Program-made: the position numbers and the translations under genes
The notes under the pieces: model-generated
What the model was told of the DNA's origin: nothing
The model's database searches: none
The model's input: the letters and a program-made list of their open reading frames with translations, nothing else
NCBI RefSeq assembly: GCF_014839835.1
Contig: NC_071624.1
Location: forward strand, 18,619,675 to 18,683,674
Length of the DNA stretch: 64,000 bases
Source of the DNA: Dryobates pubescens
Lineage: Eukaryota; Chordata; Aves; Piciformes; Picidae
Reading direction: 5' to 3'
Shown: piece after piece, positions 1 to 12,387 of the stretch
Numbering within the stretch: position 1 is the stretch's first letter
Layout of the letters: the number at the start of each line of letters is the position of its first letter

Positions 1-207
1 TAGGAAGAAGTTCTTCATAGAAAGAGAGATTGGCCATGGGAATGTGCTGCCCAGGGAGGTGGTGGAGTCACCATCACTGGAGGTGTTTGGGAAGAGACTG
101 GATGGGGTGCTTGGTGCCATGGTTTAGTTGATCAGATGGTGTTGGGTGATAGGTTGGGCTCTCTGATCTCAAAGGTCTTTTCCAACCTGGTTAATTCTAT
201 TCTATGC
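1..207 (+). mobile_element. CR1 LINE 3' fragment
   Basis: Runs off the left edge. Shows the CR1 3'UTR words GAGAGATTGGCC, GCCCAGGGAGGTGGTGGAG and TTTTCCAACCTGGTTAATTC, ending in a TTCTA-type tail. Lies in a TSC22D2 intron, sense to the gene. Confidence 0.9.
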
Positions 208-2885
208 CTAACAGGTATGAGCACAAGTTCTACTTTGCAGATCTCTGACCATGTGAAGCCTGTAACTGCCGCATCTCTTCTAAATGCTTCATCATCCTAC
301 TTAACAATTCTGATTATTCCAGCTTTGTTTCCAATAGGATGTGCCTTCTAGTGCCCTTACCTGGACTTTGATAGGTTTATATCCTCCTGGAGAGCTGGTG
401 TTCAAAACTGGCCATAAAATCCAACCTAGGGGCTTGGAGAGGTCAAATAAAGGGAAATTTCAGTTCAAGGGGCAGCCTCTTTTCAGCTATGCCCTTTTAA
501 AGGGACAGCCTGAAGTTTTGAGTGTTCAGAGAGCTGAAGAAATTCTCGTGCTTGAAGTTTGGAACAAGTTTCCACTTCAGGGGAACCATTCTTAGAAGCT
601 TTAACATCTGACTATGGTGTGAATATTGATGTTTAAAGGATATAAATATAGTCTGTGTTGTGGGACTTCTTTATAGAGACAGGGAGGCCTTTTTTGCCAG
701 TTGAGAGACAGTTGGAATGTTTAAATGTGCAAGGCTGTTGTCTGTCAGAGCCCCTGGCCTGGAACTGAGCCTCTCTGCCCTTGGGAGTAACTCTCTTCCT
801 CTTTCCAGAGATGGAAGAAGAGCAGTGTCTGGGTGGAAGAGGAGGTGAGCTCTCCTCGGGTTCAGCATCAGGGCCATTCCCTTTCTGGTTGGCTGTTGGC
901 TTTGCTGTGTCAATCTCCCAGCAACCAGCACTGAGTCTTGACCTGCCAGAGACAGCCATCTGCCAGGGAGGGGACCTGAGGAATCTGCTGCTCTGCTCCA
1001 GGCTGTCCCCACATTTGCTTAGGGCAGTGTCAGAAGGGCTTCTGGTGTTTCAGAGAGCAGAGCAGAGAACTTCTGTAAGCAGTTTGCTCAATTGTTTCTG
1101 CAAACTGAGAGGAGGTTCTAGCAATCCTCTAACTCTTTACTGTTTGTTGTGGTTAAAAGCAGACATCTCAGCAGTCAGAAACTCAGTCTTATTAGTTCAG
1201 ACATGCACTGGAGGCATCATTTAGGTTACCTCTGTGGATCTGCTTTTCCTGTTTAGGTAGCACACACACAATTAACTCATTAAAATGTAGCTACTGAGGA
1301 GAAAACATTCTCTTAGTTGTCAGGAGTAATGCAGAAGTGATTCCAACAGCAGGGAGTGCAAATGAGAACTTCACAAGGAAAAGTTTTTTCATACCTTTCC
1401 AGATAGTTGCTCAAGAATAGCACAAGACTGTGTAGCATGCAGGGCATGGGTGTAAAAATAGCCCCCCTGGAACACGTGTGTGGCTATAAACCACAACTTT
1501 GCATAGCCAACAATAGCAACAGGGCTTTATGTGCTGCAAGTAAATTTATCTTGGAAGTTAAATGGCTTTCTATTTGCAGTCACTTTCTGAGGAAGAGGCT
1601 TTTTACATACAGACAGCTGACTGAGGAGGAGGAGGAGCTGGGGTGTGGCCTTGCCCTGGACAAAGGAATGCTCCTAATCTGCAGATGCCAATTGCTGAGT
1701 CCCTGGATCGCTCAGATGTCCTTTAGCTATTGTATTGCTCTTCCTGTCATTGTACTTAGTTGTCACTCAAGTGTGCAGTGCTTCTGATAGAAGCCTAAGT
1801 AGTCCCCACAGCAGGGCATGGCACCTATCAGCTTGCTCAAGCAACTTCCCTAGGAGCTTTTCAGCAAGGTTCTAGACTCAGGTGGAGTTATGACCAGTTT
1901 TGTGTAAAGCAGAGCAATGAAGTGACGGACACTTCAACCAAGTGATGCCTAGTGACTGCTGATGCACAGGTATCCCTGGGATTGATAGCCTTCAGAATCA
2001 GATTGCTTCAGATGAGCTTTTTGTTATGGTGCTCATTTTGTGAGGGCTTTTGCCCCTTTTGTGTTGTGGTTTCAACCATACAGTACTTGTATGTATGGAA
2101 AGAAATAACTTGAAAGTTATTTTAAGCAGTTTCAGCTAAGCTGTTGCATCCTGTAGGGCTGGCACAGTTCTAGCAGCACAAGGATGAGCTGCAGTGTTGG
2201 TGGCTTCAGGTAATGCTTGAAACAGCTACTGCCAGCAGAGTTCTGACTTGGTGCTCCAGAGCTGCCTTGTACACAACAAGTGTTCAGAGGAGGCCTTGGA
2301 GAGTGAAGATCCTCAAACTGCACTTGTGGTATCATTGCTGTCTCTGGGGCAAATGCATGCTGATGGAGGAGGGCCAGAGCTGTGCTGGTGACAGGATTTG
2401 TGCTGTAGAGTCTGTTTGCAGCAGGGTCACTGATGCCTGTGCTGGAGGTGTGTGAGAGGCAGGGCGGTGGCTGCAGTGCTCCTGATTCACTGCTTGGCAG
2501 CTTGAGAGCCCTGATTTACCACCTGGCAAAGCATCTCCAAAGAGCAGTCACCTGCTGCACATCAGGAAGGGAAAGTAGGGGGATGACTGATGTCTGCTTA
2601 CAGCCTTAGCTATGGTTTAGATTTTCACCTGCCTGTTTTAGCTTCACCTGGTTTCCAGTTGTAACTTACTCCTCCATAGCTTGAATGTGGAATATTTAGC
2701 TCTGACTTCCAGTGCTCTTTGGAGAACTCAATGGTTTGAACACAAAGTGCTCAGCAGAATAGAAATGTTGAGTTTGCACAGATGTTTGGGGGTTTGGTTT
2801 GGTTTTGTCTTTCTGAAATACGAAAAATGTGAAAGATGCCTTCCTGAGCTGAGGTATTAAGAGTGGCATACAGCTTACCTATAGG
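208..2885. other. TSC22D2 intron, no gene seen
   Basis: No exon with convincing splice sites and coding signal was found. Open frames on both strands are short and match nothing I recognise. Contains a short CA run near 1262. Confidence 0.6.
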
Positions 2886-3352
2886 AGATGTGTCCAGTTC
2901 TGGAACCCTTATCACAGGAGAGATTTGGATGTGCTGGAATGTGTCAAGAGAAGGGACACCAGGATGACCAGAGGACAGGCTGAGAGAGTTGAGGTTGTTC
3001 AGTTTGGAGGGAGGGCTCCTCCAGTATCTGAAGGGGGCTACAAGAAAGCTGGGGAGGGACTTTTGAGGGTGTCAGGGAGTGATAGGACTGGGGGGAATGG
3101 AGCAAAACTAGAAATGAGTAGGTTCAGATTGGACATCAGGAGGAAGTTGTTCCCCATGAGGGTGGTGAGAGCCTGGCACAGGTTGCCCAGGGAGGTGGTG
3201 GAAACCTCATCCTTGGAGGTTTTGAAGGCCAGGCTGGATGTGGCTGTGAGCAACCTGCTGTAGTGTGAGGTGTCCCTGCCCATGGCAGGGGGGTTGGAAC
3301 TGGCTGATCCTTGAGCTCTCCCTTCCAACCCTAACACCTCTGTGACTCTGTG
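2886..3352 (+). mobile_element. CR1 LINE fragment
   Basis: Begins TGTCCAGTTCTGGAACCC and ends at CCTTCCAACCCTAACACC plus a short TGTGACTCTG tail. Internal words GTTGTTCCCCATGAGGGTGG and GCCCAGGGAGGTGGTGGA mark the CR1 3' end. Intronic, sense to TSC22D2. Confidence 0.9.
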
Positions 3353-3467
3353 AGCTGCTCAGCCTGACAGGAGATGTTTCATTAGTGGTTGTGCAGCTGT
3401 CTTTTTACAACAGCAACTTGAAATAGCATGAAAATCCATAGAGCTCGAGGATTTCTTTATCTTTTTG

Positions 3468-3608
3468 AATCACAGTATATTAGAGGTTGGAAGACACCTC
3501 AAGAGATCATTGGGTCCTGATCTAATTGAGGTTGCCCCTGCTTACTGCAGAGGGGGTTGGGCTAGATGACCTTTGGAGGTCCCTTCCAACCCAGACCGTT
3601 CTATGACC
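3468..3608. repeat. Tail-to-tail inverted pair of CR1 3' ends
   Basis: The left part reads as a minus-strand CR1 end (AATCACAG…GGTTGGAAGACACCTC) and the right part as a plus-strand end (GGAGGTCCCTTCCAACCC…TTCTATGAC). The two arms are roughly 80% complementary over about 27 bp by eye and could form a hairpin 190 bp upstream of the cassette exon. Confidence 0.65.
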
Positions 3609-3798
3609 CTAGCAGAAACCCATAGGAGGAGTAAGGCCTTTCAGCCATGAGACTGTTCTCCAGGCATTCTGTGAAGTCTGTAAACCTTTGGAGAGTAACT
3701 TGCCCTGCCTGGACAGCTAATTTTGAAGAGGAGGAGAGTTAGTGTCTTTCATTCCTTCCCCGTTTTCAACGTGTCTGTCTGATTCTTGGATCTCATAG

Positions 3799-3870
3799 GA
3801 ACCCGTCCACCGCGTTCTACCAAGCGTTCCATTTGAGCAAGTTGCGTGAGTCAAAGACCTTCCTGGATAG
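3799..3870 (+). CDS. TSC22D2: TSC22D2 probable 72-nt cassette exon
   Basis: Seen: a polypyrimidine tract and tctcatag acceptor precede a 72-nt block that ends in ggatag followed by the donor gtatgg. It is open in the frame that joins the next exon at 9703: it starts with one base completing a codon and ends with two bases (AG) that combine with the T at 9703 to make Ser. Its encoded peptide contains NPSTAFYQAF and HLSKLRESKTFLD. Being 24 codons long and phase-symmetric, it can be skipped without a frameshift. It keeps CpGs at third codon positions, unlike the surrounding intron. Inference: an alternatively included internal exon of TSC22D2; exon 1, which encodes most of the long isoform, would lie left of the window. 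I recognise it by position, frame and composition, not by firm recall of the human exon sequence. Confidence 0.68.
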
Positions 3871-6800
3871 GTATGGATGCTTCAGTGTGGAATGCAGGCC
3901 TGGGGGTGTGCATGAACAGCTTTGCTCCTCCCTTTGCGCAGAGCTGCTGCTGCTGCTTGTGTGGACAGCTTCCCGTGGGGCTTCCGCGGCCTGGAGGTCT
4001 GAGAGCAGTCATGGAAGTGAAGTGTTCATACTCAGACTTCAAACCAAATGAGTCTTACCATGTGACATGGCATTTATTTATTCATTTACTTATTTTTCCT
4101 TCCATCATGCATGTATCATACATAATGTGAAAGCTGAAAGAGTTTAATGCTAGTCAGCTACTGGCTGACCTCTGCTTCAATAGTACGGCCAGGTTCCTTT
4201 CCCAGACGAAAGGGAACCCTTTGGCACTGTGGCTCTCGAGCTCTCCATCAGAAAACAAGCTGTGGAAAATGTTCTGTTTAAACAGTTTTCACAAAGTGAA
4301 TATTTCAGCCTCCAAAGCAGGGAAGGAAGCCTTCTGGCTTGCTTTGGCTCTGCTCAAGCAGAGCTCGATGTGAAGCAGGCCTGAACCGTGACGAGCTACA
4401 AGGACCAAGTAAATCCACTGAGTTAGCATTGAACTCACGGAAAGAAACTGCAGTTGTAGTGCAGCAAACATGTCAGAGATTCATTACTAATTCATCACTA
4501 GCTGCAAACTGTTTCTTTCCTGCCCTTCAATGATTTTTGAAGGGCTTTTTTTTCTTTGTCAGCATTAAGTTGAAATCCTGGTGATGATGTGATCTCATGC
4601 CTTGTGGTGCTCTGGCTTGTCACAACACCTCTGCTTAACAAGCTCTGTAGAATATAGATTTTTGTGTGTGTGTTTAGCTGTTCAAGTATTGATAACTATT
4701 TCATCATTATTCTGGCTGTATTTGACTTGAGAGGCTTTTCAACTTGACTAAACCTTTTTAGAGCCTTGCTTGGCAACAATTTCTATACTGAACGACAGTG
4801 ATGGGTTAAAAGTAATGCTAACGCATCCTGCTTTTTTAGAGTGGTTTTTATTGCTGAAGTGCTAGAAGCAGGCTGTTTAAAAAGCCTACCTTCCTTTTCT
4901 AGCAGAAACTTGGACAAATGCATTTTTGCTTTAAGCTCTGGATAATGTCACTTTTCCCTGTATTTATGGAATAGAGTTGGTATTTAGGCTCCAAGGACTC
5001 TGTTATTTAACAAACTTCTGGGCTTCAAAGACAAATTTGGTTCTAGACCAAAAGCTCACTTGAAGGTCTGCCCTTCATCATTTGTTTCTCAATTTTCATG
5101 TCCCAACTTGAAAGTCCTAAGATGAAGAAACTGACTTAAAAAAAAACCCAAAACAAACAACAAGAACGCCACAACAAAACAAAAAAGAACCAACGACACA
5201 AGGCAGCTAAAATGAAATACTGATGAAGAGTGAAGCTTCACAAATCTGAGATGTATGCACAGTGTGAAGCTAGTTTGGGGAAAGGGTAAATTAACACAGT
5301 GGTTTAGTTTGTAGCTCACTTGTGAGCAAAACAAATATAGGAACACTTCAAGGTACTTTCCTGTTCCAGAAAGGTTGCTTGATAGTTTAATTTCATGCAG
5401 TAACAAGGAGGGAGCTAGGGAAGCCAGGGGAAATGGCCTGGTTCAGGGATGTCTGTCTGAGATTGTGGTGTCTGATGCTGTTCCGCTTCCACCTGAAGCA
5501 AAGCAGGTCTGGTGGCTTCAAGGAAGAGTTGTCTCATGCAGGCTGTTGGATAAGACTCTAACTAGCATGGGTGCAGCCATTTGAAGTCCCCTCTGTGGGC
5601 AGTCTTCTCCACCCTTGCAGGTGAGCAGTGTTGAGTGATAGGGTTTATGTATCTGAAAGCAGGAGGTGAACAGGAGGGTAATTCTTGATGCTGTAGTTTA
5701 GAAGAAAGAGCAAGAAAAAGCAACAGTGCTCCTGTTCTGGCAATCTTTTGGGGGTGCCTTGCTGCTGAGGAGCTCCTTGGGAAAGCAGTGTGCAGATAAT
5801 CAGTGGTACAGCTGAATGCAGGGAGCTTTGTTACTGGCTACAGACCCTGAAGCTCCAGCATTGGTTTGCATCATCCTGTCTGCAGGATTTGCAGGCTCAT
5901 GTAAATGTGAAACGCTGTGTTCTCCAGTCTAGAACTCAGCAGTACCAAAGCAGGGCTGTGTATAGCTCTCCTAATGCATCCAGCACTGGCATAAACACTG
6001 AGAACTGTGGGATGTCTGAAAATGCACCACCATGTTCTTTTTTCAAGCATGCAGAGTGAATTCAGCTGCTAATGGCTTTATTTTGAAGTGTGATTCCTAG
6101 TCTTCCTGCCTCAGTTTCAAAGTGAATGTTGAAGTCCAGAATGTGTCTCTGAGAAGGATGATAGTTAATGGTGGCAACACCAAGCTGAATACTACTTGAA
6201 TTCACCACTGAAACAGATTTTGGTGCCTACAAATGTGAGGTGATGTGGGTGGCTGAGTTCTCCTCCAACCCTTAAGAACTTAATGTTGAGACATGAATCT
6301 CTTTGCTGACTTCTGATCCACACACTTCATTTAATCACCCCAATGACTTTGCCCCTTACCAGTTCTGTTCCCTGTTTCTTAGTCTGGATGTACAGGATTT
6401 GTCCAAGACCCTTCTGTGTCACTTTGTTTGCAAGATATTTGAAACAAACAAATCTACAATGGTGTGTAGAAGAAACAGACCTGAAACAAGATAGAATGAC
6501 AAGGTGCAGGCCGTGTTTGGTACCACACTGTGTAGCTGATGATGAGCTACAGCTAAGCACTGCTGTTAGCACTCAAAGGCTGCTTTTCCCTTTGGCCTTT
6601 CAAAGTAATATGGGGGGGGGGGGGTAGGGAATTACATTTTAGCCACCAGGACTTTTTTTGAGCAATCAAAATGAGGCTTTCTCAGACTAAAGAAGGGTTT
6701 GCCTCTCTGGTGTGTGAGGTGGAAAAATGTGGGGTTTGCATCAACACCTGGAAATGGCAGACTGTGCTAGGGTATCATGGTGGCTTCTGCTGACTGCAGA

Positions 6801-9702
6801 TCTTGCCTTGTATTTTGTGGGCTTCTTTGGCCAGAGCCTTCACTTAGGTGGCCTCAGCTTGGAGGCCCAAGTCAAAGGGAATTTGTTCTCTTAAATTCCA
6901 CCATGTGTGGTAGGCAGCTGGCTGCAACAGCTCAATTTGAGGGGAGGGAGGAAATTTGCAGGTACAGAAAGAAATAACCTAGTAAGTGTGCCTAATGCAT
7001 CCCTTCAGCTGCCCTATGTTATGGGATGTGGATTTGTGCTCGCTGCAGCTTTGACAATAGTTGTCACACTTATGTAGTTCCTGGAGCAATTGACTTTGCC
7101 TACAAGCACAGCATGGTAGTTGGTCTTGTTTTAGAAGATACAGTTGGTGTCCTTCCACTTCTGACTCCAGAGTTTGCCACCTGAGCCACTGGGCATACAG
7201 GAAGTGGTATCTGTACCGGATGCATCAAACTCTTCCCAGTTTGATGGATGCTTATGAGGTCCAAAAAAGGCAGACCTGGGATTTTTACTTGGCCTTTCAT
7301 AAGGACTGGGCTGTATCTCTAAACTTGATTCTGCAGCCATGGGATAAGCTATTCTTATGCAAACTTTAAGCTTGTCGTCCACAGCTAAAGATTTAAGGGA
7401 AATACAAAGTCCTAAGATGTGGCAGCATGTTTAGACTGGGCCATAAGAATGGCTGGCACAGGAGCAGTCTGCTGCTGAGTGCCTTAAAGGAGCCATTTGC
7501 TCATTGGGTAGTGAGTAAAGGACAGCATCACATGGACTGTGCTCTCTTAGGCTTGTAGAACATGACCTGAAATAAGAAGATAAAGCCACATCTGACCAGC
7601 TGCTGGCCACTGTGTGAAGCTCCTCCTGGGCTGGGCGAGTGGTAGCTGTGTGATCCCAGACAGGGCAGGCACTGGGATCGGTGCAGGGAACAGGTCTGGG
7701 ATCCTGGCTTGGGACTTTGATAGCAGTGCAGGCTGCTCTGGGGATCAGGACAAGAAGGCTGTTGAAACAAATACAAGCAGTGTGAGAGCTACTCAGCTTC
7801 CAGCTCTGGCTGCTGGTTGCACTTGAAGTGCAAACTATGGGTGAGAGAGCAATGGTTTCTCTGGCTGCATCCAGCTCAGCCCAGGGGAAGGGCAGCTCTT
7901 ACAACCACCTTAGGAGCACTGTGCCCATTCAAACAGCAGGTAAGAGCTGGGGAACAGGTGGTGTACCCTGGGGAAGGTGCTCCTGCAGCGTACCTCGGGG
8001 TGTGAGAAGGGAAGGGTACCTGGCTGGGCATGAAGATGATGGAAGGCCCCAACTTTGAGCAGTGTCCTGGGCTTCATTTGTTAATCAGACACTGCCAAGT
8101 AGCTGAAACAGGAAGAGAGGAAGTCCTACTCTTCAACAAAAGTAGTAGTGACAAAGGTGTACAACTGCCCTGTGAGGCTGGAGAAGCAGGCCCCACTCCT
8201 GCTGTTTCCTTCAGTTTTGTTCTTCTTTAACCTCTCGCCAGGCTTCCAGAGTGGCGCTCATGATGGGTCCCAGGAGGGACACTGAGCAGTTCTGGGCATG
8301 TCAGTGAGTCTGAACACAGACACTTTGGGGAGTTTCAGAGAGATCTGAATCACATCCATACAAATGGGAAGCAGTACTTAACCCTGTAGGCAATGGGAAA
8401 TTTTATTCTGAGGGGGTTTGCCATGAGTATGACTCGAAAGAGGCTTAGAGGTCAGCAAGGCACTGGGACAGTTTTCTTGTGAAATGTGTGTTCAGCACTT
8501 GGGCTTTTGCTCAGTTGAGAAACAGAGGCTGTTAATCCCTCAACCCCAAAAGCTGATTCCCTCTGCTGCTCAGCGCTGGGCACAGGGTATTGGCCGTTCT
8601 TGTGAGGGATTTCCCCAAACAGTGTCATCATTTTCCAGTAGCTGAGCTTGGTCTCATGTACATAGCCAGGTACTGCTGAGCGCAGTGCCAGTGCTCATTT
8701 CAGAAAGCCTAGAGTGGTTTCTTTTTTGGTGACACTTGGGTTCAGCAAGTGTTGCCAGTTTCTGAGGTGAGCTTCCAGGCCTGGCTGCAGACCCTGCCTT
8801 TTTCCCCATGCTGACATTTTGGACTGTAGCTGCACTCTACTGATAGCAGCTTGCATGGCTGGGGGAGCTTTATCAGCAGCTATCACTGATGGCCCTGGTG
8901 AGTGCTCCAGGAACTGCTGTCCCATGGCAGACACGAGCTGCAGAGTGCAATTGGACTGCTGTGAGCTGGCGTGGGAAGGTGGACGTAGGGAGTGTGGAAC
9001 AGAGTAAGTGTGCATGTGGATGGAGTCTTCTGGAGGTGTCACCAGTGCAGAGCCTGGGGACAGCCACAGCCCAGGAGGACAGGGACACCCCAGGCCCTGA
9101 AATTCTCTCTAGAGAGAGTTAGAAGTGAGTGACTGCAGCACATTTCTTGGGTGTTAAATGTGGTCCAGTGAAACCCAGTGAGTGTGGTCATGGAGCCCAG
9201 GGCTTTGGTCGTGTCTTGCTTTTCTGCTGGCTGCCACCACTCAGCTGTGGAGTTGTAGCCACAGTGCTGATCCAGGAACTTCCTAGCAGGAGAAGAGTCT
9301 TCAAGTAAAGCCAGAGAGCAGGTATTTGAACAGGTTTCTCCTTCAATGCTTTATCAGAGCAGTTTAGCAGAAAAGAAGAGATGAGGATCCCATGAATATC
9401 CCACGAGTCCCTGTTCTCCTCGGTGAAGAAAGCAGAATGTGAGACAAGGAACCCAAGCAGTTAAATCGCTGTTCTGGTTTTGGGTGCCATAGTCTGAGGA
9501 ATTACAGACCTAAGGAGTAGTGTCTCATGAGAGCTCTTGCTATGTGGGGGAACAAAACCCCACAACTGCATCCTGAATTCTAGCACCTAAAGTTTTAGCC
9601 TCTCCCTGAGAGCACATTGCGGGAGCCCTGGGGGAGCCAAGGGTGCCTGGGTTCTGATCAGTGCTGCAGGAATGCTCACCAAGTTTTCTCCTTTTCTTAC
9701 AG
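3871..9702. other. TSC22D2 intron, no gene seen
   Basis: About 5.8 kb of unique intronic sequence. I found no further exon with good splice sites. A run of 13 G lies near 6612–6624 and an A-rich patch near 5138–5185. Remarkably free of CR1 compared with the rest of the window. Confidence 0.6.
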
Positions 9703-11136
9703 TGCATCTGGTGCAAGTGTTGTTGCCATTGACAACAAAATAGAACAGGCAATGGTAAGTAATAAATGATCTCTCCTAGGACTAGTGGTTTGTCACTGAG
9801 CACAAGTTTCCAGCTGTATTGTTTCTGTGAGTCTGGAACATCCCTTCAGTCAGGTCAGGCTGAAAAAAGGGCTTTCTGTATCAGCTCTGGGATGACTCAA
9901 ACCAGGATTGCCTTTACTGTTGGCCCAGGAGGGTCCTGAAATGTATTTTCCTACACATTTCATGTGAAAGATGATTGGACTTTACACAGGGGCTGAAAAC
10001 AAACAGCACATTTCAGTCTCTTCAGCAAAGTTCATGACTATTTTTTCTTGCTTGGAGCTTATGCTGTGATGTTCAACTTCAGTTGCAGCTGTTTGATTTT
10101 TGCCTCTGCTGACCTGCAGGCTTTCTTATTCCTTCATGCTTCTTGGGGTTGTGTAAGACAGAGTCCTTGTTCCAGGTCAAAGCCTCAGAGCTGCTGTTTG
10201 CATTCTGAGGGGCTGAGATCACAGAATCATAGAATAGTCCAGGATGAAGGGACCTCCAAAGGTCATCCAGTCCAATCCCCCTGCAGTCAGTGGGGACATC
10301 CTCAACTAGACCAGGCTGCCCAGAGCCTTGTTGAGCCTCACCTTGAATATCTCCAGGGATGTAGTTCCAGGCCTTGTTTCCAGCACAGCTGAGGTGACTA
10401 GAACCTGGTGCTGAATGCTGGAGACAGAGTTGGATGTGGGCACTGCTTCCCTGGGAACGACATGACCAGGCTGTCTGCTCCTGAAGGCTGATTTAGTTGT
10501 GTGTTTGCAGTGATAAGTGCTTTACTTCTCCAGGCTTAGCACTGACTTCAGTGAAAGCAGGAAATCCCAGAATTGGAGTGGGATAAACTGTCACAGGATG
10601 CTAGGGCTTGGAACAGACCTCTGAAGATCGTAGAGTTCAAGCCCCCTGCCAGAGCAGGACCATAGAATCCAGCACAGGAACACATCCAGATGGGTCTGGA
10701 AAGTCTCCAGAGAAGGAGACTCCACAACCTCTCTGGGCAGCCTGCTCCAGGGCTCTGTGACCCTCCCAGTGAAGAAGTTTCTCCTCACGTGGAGGTGGAA
10801 CCTCCCGCGCTGGAGTTTGTCTCCGTTACCCCTCGTCCTGTGGCGCGGTTGTAACCCTTGGCTTGTTCTTCGCAGGATCTAGTGAAAAGCCATTTGATGT
10901 ATGCAGTAAGAGAAGAAGTGGAAGTCCTGAAGGAACAAATAAAAGAATTAGTCGAAAGAAACTCTTTACTTGAACGAGAAAACGCACTGTTAAAATCCCT
11001 GTCCAACAACGATCAGCTCTCCCAACTCTCAAGCCAACAGGCCAACCCCAGTAGCACTTCGCAGGCGCCAGCAGCGATAGCACAGCCTCCGCAGCCAACG
11101 CAACCTCCACAGCAGCCGAATGTCTCCTCAGCGTGA
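9703..11136 (+). CDS. TSC22D2: TSC22D2 C-terminal exons (TSC-box and leucine zipper)
   Basis: Two exons, 9703–9754 and 10876–11136. The first encodes [16 protein letters not shown], the hallmark entry to the TSC22 domain; the second begins [19 protein letters not shown] and continues through the leucine zipper to a Pro/Gln-rich tail ending NVSSA, stop at 11134–11136. TSC22-family proteins are zipper proteins that dimerise, act in transcriptional and osmotic/kinase signalling, and share this domain. The zipper variant [19 protein letters not shown] and the [12 protein letters not shown] tail point to TSC22D2 rather than TSC22D1, D3 or D4. Splice sites are ttacag/gtaagt and ttcgcag; phases match exactly. 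Odd: a minus-oriented CR1 ends about 25 bp before the terminal-exon acceptor. The N-terminal exon is outside the window, so the gene is partial here. Confidence 0.96.
10217..10362 (-). mobile_element. CR1 LINE 3' fragment (minus)
   Basis: ATCACAGAATCATAGAATAG followed by AGGGACCTCCAAAGGTCATC is the reverse complement of the CR1 3' end; runs to CTCCAGGGATG. In the last TSC22D2 intron. Confidence 0.85.
10591..10850 (-). mobile_element. CR1 LINE 3' fragment next to the TSC22D2 last exon
   Basis: TCACAGGATG…GGACCATAGAATCCAGCACA…GAAGAAGTTTCTCCTCACG is a minus-oriented CR1 3' end of the same subfamily as 28671–28930. Its internal end lies about 25 bp before the acceptor at 10875. That end is unusually rich in CpG compared with the sister copy. 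Confidence 0.9.
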
Positions 11137-12387
11137 ACGCTCCCCGCCCTCCTTGGAAACCACCCCCAGAGCAGCCTGTCCTGTTGTGCCACTGATGTTC
11201 TCTCTCCACTTGATATGAAAGCGAGTAGCCATTGCTTTGTTGTGTGTTTGGCCTTTTCAGTATTAGACAATCACTCTGCAAGAGCTGTCCCTCACCGCTC
11301 CACCGCCAAGCCTGGCCGGCGCCGCCTGGGGATGTCTTGGGAGGAGCCGCTAGCGCTTGGGGTGCGAGGAGCGTGCGCGTGGTGGGGGGGGAGCTGCATG
11401 AGCTTTGGGGGGCTCTCCGAGGTTTCCATTTCCCGCCGGTTGCTTTGAGCCTTGCTCTCTGGTGAGGAGCGACCGCTCGTCTTCAGAGCCACTGTTCTTT
11501 CAACACGAGTAAACATTTGCCTACATCGAGTTTGGGTTTTTGTTCTGTTGGGTTTTTTTCTCTCTTTCTTTTTTTTTTCCTTCTTTTTTTTCCCCCCCTC
11601 CCCCCATTTACATGTTTTATTTATTACAGGGCTGCTATTTTCATGATGTACATGAACAATGTCACAGAACTCTTTTTGGTTTGGATTTTTCCTCTTAATT
11701 TTTTCCCCTCCCTTTCTTTTTTTTTTTTTTAAACAAATGCATGGGTAAAATGCTAGATGGGATTGCATTGGGTAGCTCCAATGCTTAGGCAATAATTGAA
11801 CAAAAGAATCCTGGCATCTTTCTAACACTAATGGGCAATTTACCTTTCTGGGGGTTTTGGTATTTATTTTACGGTAGTCGAGATCCAGCTTGAATGTAAA
11901 ATTCTCCTTTCTTTTTATTCTTATTTCTTTATTACTTTTTGGGGGGTTGTTTGTTTGGGGTTTTGTTTGGTTTTTTTTTTTTGTATAGAGTGTAAGTATG
12001 AAGACCATAGTGCATCTGTACAGGTAGTCACCAGTTCTTGTGATATAATGAATAATTGATGGGCTGTTTTGATGAAGAAAACTTTGCTCGTTTCTGCTTT
12101 CTGAGACAGAGAGAGAGAGAAAAATTTGCCATGATTCCTCTGCTTTTGGACATTTTGTGTCATTATTATTTTGGGGTTGTCTGGGTTTGTTTTTTTCCCC
12201 CTTCTATTTTTTTTTTTGTTTGTTTTGGGTGGGAATAAAAAGCTGTGAAATTGTTCAACCTACTTTGTAACCAAAGAAGCAAAGCTGTGTAATTGAGGTT
12301 TGTTTGGGTTTTTTCTCCTTTCCTTTCTTTTTTTATCTTTCTCCTTTCTTTTCTCCTTTATTTTTTTCTTTTCCTTTCCCCCTTTTT

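Noticed and set aside
11292-12008. 238-residue Lys-rich minus-strand frame
   Set aside because: Reverse of T-rich 3'UTR sequence; low complexity.
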